Assembly (NCBI RefSeq): GCF_018618475.1
Contig: NZ_JACSMD010000001.1
Coordinates: 992,001-1,056,000, forward strand
Source: Exiguobacterium sp. s122
GTDB taxonomy: Bacteria > Bacillota > Bacilli > Exiguobacteriales > Exiguobacteriaceae
Length of the DNA stretch: 64,000 nucleotides
Direction: 5' to 3'
In this document: piece by piece, positions 61,075 through 64,000 of the stretch
How the letters are laid out: each line of letters opens with the position of its first letter
Numbering within the stretch: the stretch's first letter is position 1
The notes under the pieces: generated by a model
What the model saw: only the letters and a program-made list of their open reading frames with translations
Told to the model about the DNA's origin: nothing
Database searches by the model: none
Translations under genes and position numbers: made by a program

Positions 61075-61481
61075 AACGACTTCTAATGTTAAGTTTACTA
61101 ATCCCGATGCTTACGGCTTGTGCGCAGACCCCAGTCGAGGAGGCGGGTGACCAGTGCGCGGTAGAACCGACGATTTCGGTGTACAATGCGGCGACCGAGG
61201 AGACGCTTTTTAATGAACAGAGTGTCTGCCTTGATGAGGGGGCGACCGTGCTAGACGCGTTGAAGGCGACAGACTTGTCGATTGAATCGGTGGGAGATGG
61301 GGAAATGACTTACGTCACAGCCATCGATGGAATCGAGGAAAAGTCTGCTGGCCAGTCATCTGGATGGGTCTATGCGTTCAACGGAAGCCCTGGCGATGAA
61401 GGGGCCGGAGCGAAGGAAGTAGAGTCGACCGATATCATTCAATGGCGCTTTGAAGAAGATGCGATTTCTTTCTTCGAATGA
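61071..61481 (+). CDS. DUF4430 lipoprotein
   Basis: A 136-residue lipoprotein. Signal peptide MKRLLMLSLLIPMLTAC with lipobox Cys17. The mature part is a single DUF4430/transcobalamin-like beta domain: EGATVLDALKATDL, YVTAIDGIEE and SGWVYAFNGSPGDEGAGAKEV with the aromatic SGWVY ligand-facing motif. Such proteins are often encoded with ECF-type vitamin transporters, in line with the three genes that follow. Two cysteines of the mature domain (QCAVE, VCLDE) may pair. Substrate not known; cobalamin-type compounds are a guess from the fold. Confidence 0.83.
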   Translation: MKRLLMLSLLIPMLTACAQTPVEEAGDQCAVEPTISVYNAATEETLFNEQSVCLDEGATVLDALKATDLSIESVGDGEMTYVTAIDGIEEKSAGQSSGWVYAFNGSPGDEGAGAKEVESTDIIQWRFEEDAISFFE

Positions 61482-62133
61482 GGCGGATTGGGAGCGCAGA
61501 CATCCAGTCACGCTCCTTTTCTTTCTATTAGGCCATTTGTACGTCATCGTCCATCTGAACGGGTCGCTTTGGCTATTGATCGGCCTCATTGGCCTTCTCC
61601 TCCTTGAACGACGCTTGCCGCTCGCGATGAGCGGAATCCTTTTCGCGTTCGTCCTCATCTCGATGGCGCCCGTATTGATTGGTTGGGAGATCTCGTTCCA
61701 ACGAATCATTCGTCAACTCGTTCAGCTGGCGACCTTCCTTTTCGGGATGATTTGGATTAGTCGCTTTCTGAAGCTGGATCGACTGCTTCCGCTCCTAGAG
61801 CGGTGGCCTCGCTCGATGAAGCTCTTGTACGGGGGATGGGCGCTCATTCCGACGATGGAACGGGCGGTGCGCTTGTCACTGAAGAGTCATGCACGTCACG
61901 ATTGGCAAGAAGCCGTCGTCGTAGGGATTGAGAGCCAACGGGAAGAACCGGTCTATGCCCGTGCCCGACTGCGTATCATGCAACGATCGGACCTCGTGCA
62001 TCTCATTGGCTTGATTGGTAGTTTTTTAGCCATTTATTTCGGATGGCCACTCATGTGGTTACTATATCCGTATTTGACGAAAGGAGGGATTCGAGATGCA
62101 TTGGTTAGCTTCCGAAACCGGGCAAGTGAATGA
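61459..62133 (+). CDS. ecfT: ECF transporter T component (CbiQ family)
   Basis: A membrane protein of 224 residues with four or five helices (LLFFLLGHLYVIV, SLWLLIGLIGLLLLE, ILFAFVLISMAPVLI, near-C-terminal LIGLIGSFLAIYFGW). The CbiQ-type coupling helices carry a RLSLKSHARHD segment, related to the A-R-[SG] coupling motifs. It overlaps the lipoprotein gene by 23 and the ATPase gene by 38 bases. Start uncertain: TTG 61450 or ATG 61459. It should couple ATP hydrolysis to S component toppling. Confidence 0.8.
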   Translation: MRFLSSNEADWERRHPVTLLFFLLGHLYVIVHLNGSLWLLIGLIGLLLLERRLPLAMSGILFAFVLISMAPVLIGWEISFQRIIRQLVQLATFLFGMIWISRFLKLDRLLPLLERWPRSMKLLYGGWALIPTMERAVRLSLKSHARHDWQEAVVVGIESQREEPVYARARLRIMQRSDLVHLIGLIGSFLAIYFGWPLMWLLYPYLTKGGIRDALVSFRNRASE

Positions 62134-63052
62134 ATGGGCGAAGGCACATGATGCACTCATCCTGAACCTCGATTCGCCACTTGCGGGAAAAGTCGCCACG
62201 TTACTCATGGAAGACGACCCGTTATATGGTGCCGAAGTGGTCGCGTTACTTCAAGTCGACCACTTGCTGTATAAACGTTTCGACGAATGCTCGAGCGGCG
62301 AACGTCAACTCGTTCGCATTGCCTATGCCTTGCTCAAGCGACCGGAAGCGATCGTCTTACATGAGCCGTTTCGTTACCTTGACCGGTATCGGCGTGAACA
62401 TTTAACGATGTTACTCGAGCGTCTTGGACGACTCGGCGTGACCATCGGCTATACAGAACGCGCCAACGAACGTGGTGTGCACCCGACGTTTACGGTGACA
62501 CCTTCTGAAGGAAAGCTCTCGCTTGATGTACGGAACGTATCGTATCGCCACCCGCTCCAGCCCGTCTATGCTGTCGAAGATGTCACGTTCGTTGCGGACA
62601 TGCCAGGACTGACGGTATTCATTGGTACGAACGGGAGCGGCAAGTCGACGCTCATCGAATTGATGGCGAAAAGCATGAGACCGTTACAAGGGAAAATCAG
62701 ACGGTCGGTCCGTCCGCTTTATTTGCCACCTGAAGAGGAATACGGTCCGTTTCCACACGCACGGAATCGCCGGGTCGAACAGTTGCGGGCTGTTCTCGCT
62801 TCATCCGTCCCAATCGTGCTACTCGACGAACCGACAGTCGGACTTACGCGAGAAGAGCGGGAAGCGTTTTATGAAGCGTTACTTGAGAAGCGACGAACGG
62901 CCCAAGTCGTCTGTGCGACCCATGATACAACGCTCTTGAACATTGCGGATCGCATCGTCTCGCTATCGAACGGGCGCATCGTCTTTGATGGTACACGAAA
63001 TCAGTTTATGGAACGGAGTCTCGTATGGTCACATTCCTCGTCGGCGCAGTGA
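62096..63052 (+). CDS. Composite ECF ATPase with two complementary half-degenerate ABC domains
   Basis: A 318-residue fusion of two shortened ABC domains. Domain 1 (about residues 1-140) lacks any Walker A but has a signature ECSSGERQLVRIAYAL (64-79) and a Walker B-like AIVLHEPF, with Glu90 kept and His89 for Asp. Domain 2 (141-310) has a perfect Walker A GTNGSGKST (177-185), Walker B VLLDEPTVGL and H-loop ATHD (His276), but only a degenerate signature. The two halves together would supply exactly one full nucleotide site. Usual EcfA/EcfA' pairs are two proteins of about 280 residues each. AAAGGAGGG precedes ATG 62096. Confidence 0.83.
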   Translation: MHWLASETGQVNEWAKAHDALILNLDSPLAGKVATLLMEDDPLYGAEVVALLQVDHLLYKRFDECSSGERQLVRIAYALLKRPEAIVLHEPFRYLDRYRREHLTMLLERLGRLGVTIGYTERANERGVHPTFTVTPSEGKLSLDVRNVSYRHPLQPVYAVEDVTFVADMPGLTVFIGTNGSGKSTLIELMAKSMRPLQGKIRRSVRPLYLPPEEEYGPFPHARNRRVEQLRAVLASSVPIVLLDEPTVGLTREEREAFYEALLEKRRTAQVVCATHDTTLLNIADRIVSLSNGRIVFDGTRNQFMERSLVWSHSSSAQ

Positions 63053-63570
63053 TGGCGTACGGATTGATGTCAAGATTTGAACGGACGACAACGCCGATTT
63101 CGGTGTTGACGCAATTGCTCGCGGTGGCGGTCATCGGTCGTTGGTTATTCGTGGCCATCCCGAACGTTCAACCGACGACGGCGGTCATCATGCTGACGGC
63201 CCTATATTTCGGTTGGACGAGCGCCGCCATGCTCGCCCTGTTCGTTCCCATCTTGTCGGGCTTACTGCTTGGAATCGGTCCGTTCGTGTTGTATCAGTTT
63301 TTAGGATGGGTCGTCGTCGTCTCGCTCGTCACCTTGTGTAAGCCGATGCTGTTGAGGTCGTCACTGTTGCTCGGCTTGATGGGTCTCGTTTCTGGGTTTT
63401 TATTCGGATGGACGACAAACATCGCCTATGCCGAGGTCATCGGGAACGACTTCATTAATCTGCTCGTTTTGAGCTTGCCGTTTGACCTCGCCCATGGCGT
63501 CAGTAACCTCTTTTTCCTGCTCGTCTTACGCGAGGTGTTCGTTCGCATATTTGTACGTACCGAAGGGTAA
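63025..63570 (+). CDS. ECF transporter S component (substrate binding)
   Basis: A 181-residue, very hydrophobic protein with six predicted helices (VTFLVGAVMAYGLM through VSNLFFLLVLREVFV), the size and layout of ECF S components. It overlaps the composite ATPase gene by 28 bases, completing a DUF4430-T-A-S cluster. The substrate cannot be read from sequence. The DUF4430 partner recalls cobalamin-linked Firmicute clusters, but no cobalamin riboswitch is visible upstream. Confidence 0.78.
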   Translation: MVTFLVGAVMAYGLMSRFERTTTPISVLTQLLAVAVIGRWLFVAIPNVQPTTAVIMLTALYFGWTSAAMLALFVPILSGLLLGIGPFVLYQFLGWVVVVSLVTLCKPMLLRSSLLLGLMGLVSGFLFGWTTNIAYAEVIGNDFINLLVLSLPFDLAHGVSNLFFLLVLREVFVRIFVRTEG

Positions 63571-63599
63571 AGAGAGGAAAAGAGCGGAGGGGGTGTACC

Positions 63600-63938
63600 G
63601 TGAGCGACTACATCAACGTCTTCGAGTTTGGCATGTTCCTCTCGATTGGACTGTTTTTCATCGCACTTCATATTTTTTTCATCCTTCGCCGTTACATTCG
63701 AACGCGCTATGCGATGGTCGGCGTGCTCGCTTCGAGCGTCTGGCCAGCGCTAATGATTGTCTTATCGATTCAAGCTATCGACTTCGTGCCCGAGCTAACC
63801 GCACGCACGTTGTCACTCGCATCCGTCCTCGCCTGGGCGAGCGTGATGGCGACTTTGATCATGTTGCTTATTCCCGCAATGGTTCTGATTGGACGTCTAT
63901 TCCGTGTCGTCGATTGGCCTACACGAAAAAAACCGTAA
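63600..63938 (+). CDS. Small membrane protein, unknown
   Basis: A 112-residue protein with three hydrophobic helices (FGMFLSIGLFFIALHIFFIL, AMVGVLASSVWPALMIVLSI and VLAWASVMATLIMLLIPAMVLIG) and a basic C-terminus. I do not recognise the family. GTG start with GCGGAGGGGGTG as ribosome binding site, 29 bases after the S component gene. A bidirectional terminator follows, so this is the last gene of the operon. It may be an accessory of the transporter. Confidence 0.7.
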   Translation: MSDYINVFEFGMFLSIGLFFIALHIFFILRRYIRTRYAMVGVLASSVWPALMIVLSIQAIDFVPELTARTLSLASVLAWASVMATLIMLLIPAMVLIGRLFRVVDWPTRKKP

Positions 63939-63966
63939 CGCATCAACGTGCGTTACGGTTTTTTTA
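63926..63966. terminator. Bidirectional terminator at the end of the ECF operon
   Basis: Stem AAAACCGTAACGCA / TGCGTTACGGTTTT with a six-base loop and A and T runs on the flanks. Confidence 0.9.
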
Positions 63967-64000
63967 TGCGTTCGGTACTTGTTCGACTGACGCGTCGGTC
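63964..64000 (-). CDS. Possible 3' end of a converging gene, cut by the window edge
   Basis: On the minus strand a frame reads TDASVEQVPNA and then TAA, directly before the bidirectional terminator. Too short to name. Supported only by the terminator geometry. Confidence 0.35.
   Translation of the reverse strand, partial: TDASVEQVPNA

Noticed and set aside
1-64000. tRNA, rRNA, CRISPR arrays, insertion sequences, phage genes or attachment sites
   Set aside because: None recognised: no tandem spaced repeats, no transposase or integrase proteins, and gene order is syntenic with Bacillus throughout.

Overview
The window is a 64 kb stretch of low-to-mid GC Gram-positive (Firmicutes, Bacillales) chromosome. 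Protein similarity, the teichoic-acid and comG genes, and the absence of sporulation genes all fit an Exiguobacterium-like organism. This assignment is inferred from recalled protein families, not from a database search. There are no tRNA or rRNA genes, no insertion sequences, no prophage and no CRISPR array. Nearly all DNA is coding, and most operons end in a clear hairpin-plus-T terminator.

The gene order follows, in compressed form, the yqgN-to-rnz (yqjK) segment of the Bacillus subtilis chromosome. Region 1 (1-12.0 kb): end of a GH57 glucan enzyme gene, rpmG, yqgN, a DUF92 gene, ldh with two Rex boxes, rhomboid gluP, an M42 peptidase, yqgQ-glcK, lipoteichoic acid synthase, yqgW, yqgX, yqgY and the Spx-like yqgZ. 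Region 2 (12.0-20.4 kb): the comGA-GG competence pseudopilus operon, aroK, a small membrane protein and the glycine cleavage genes gcvT-gcvPA-gcvPB. Region 3 (20.4-28.2 kb): rhodanese yqhL, mntR, hpt, yqhP, yqhQ, aroQ, a Xaa-Pro peptidase, efp, accB-accC and nusB. Region 4 (28.2-37.4 kb): folD-xseA-xseB-ispA, dxs, yqxC, argR, recN, spo0A.

Region 5 (37.4-38.0 kb) holds no convincing protein gene. It has a strong promoter, about 530 bases rich in nested inverted repeats, and a strong terminator. I call it a large structured noncoding RNA. It sits beside the isoprenoid/recN gene cluster where OLE RNA lies in other Firmicutes, so OLE-like identity is a testable hypothesis.

Region 6 (38.0-48.0 kb) is branched-chain amino acid catabolism: the sigma-54 activator bkdR, then ptb-bcd-buk-lpdV-bkdAA-bkdAB-bkdB behind a well-matched -24/-12 promoter with an upstream inverted repeat and a cre-like site. 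Region 7 (48.0-59.3 kb): a spo0M reading frame broken by an in-frame stop, a methyltransferase, bacilliredoxin brxB, the arginine transporter artPQR behind an ARG-box-like site, two hydrolases, fadH behind a FadR-like operator, a glucosaminidase, yqjA, a tiny Prli42-like gene and a PepT-like peptidase. Region 8 (59.3-64.0 kb): RNase Z and an energy-coupling-factor transporter cluster with a DUF4430 lipoprotein and an unusual composite ATPase.

Several genes belong to shared regulatory themes: redox (Rex at ldh), arginine (argR is present here, and an ARG-like box precedes artP), fatty acids (FapR-like and FadR-like sites at accBC and fadH) and carbon source (cre-like sites at bkd, glcK and the large RNA). 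The spoIIIA operon and spoIVB, expected at this locus in spore formers, are missing, and spo0M is broken, yet spo0A is intact.
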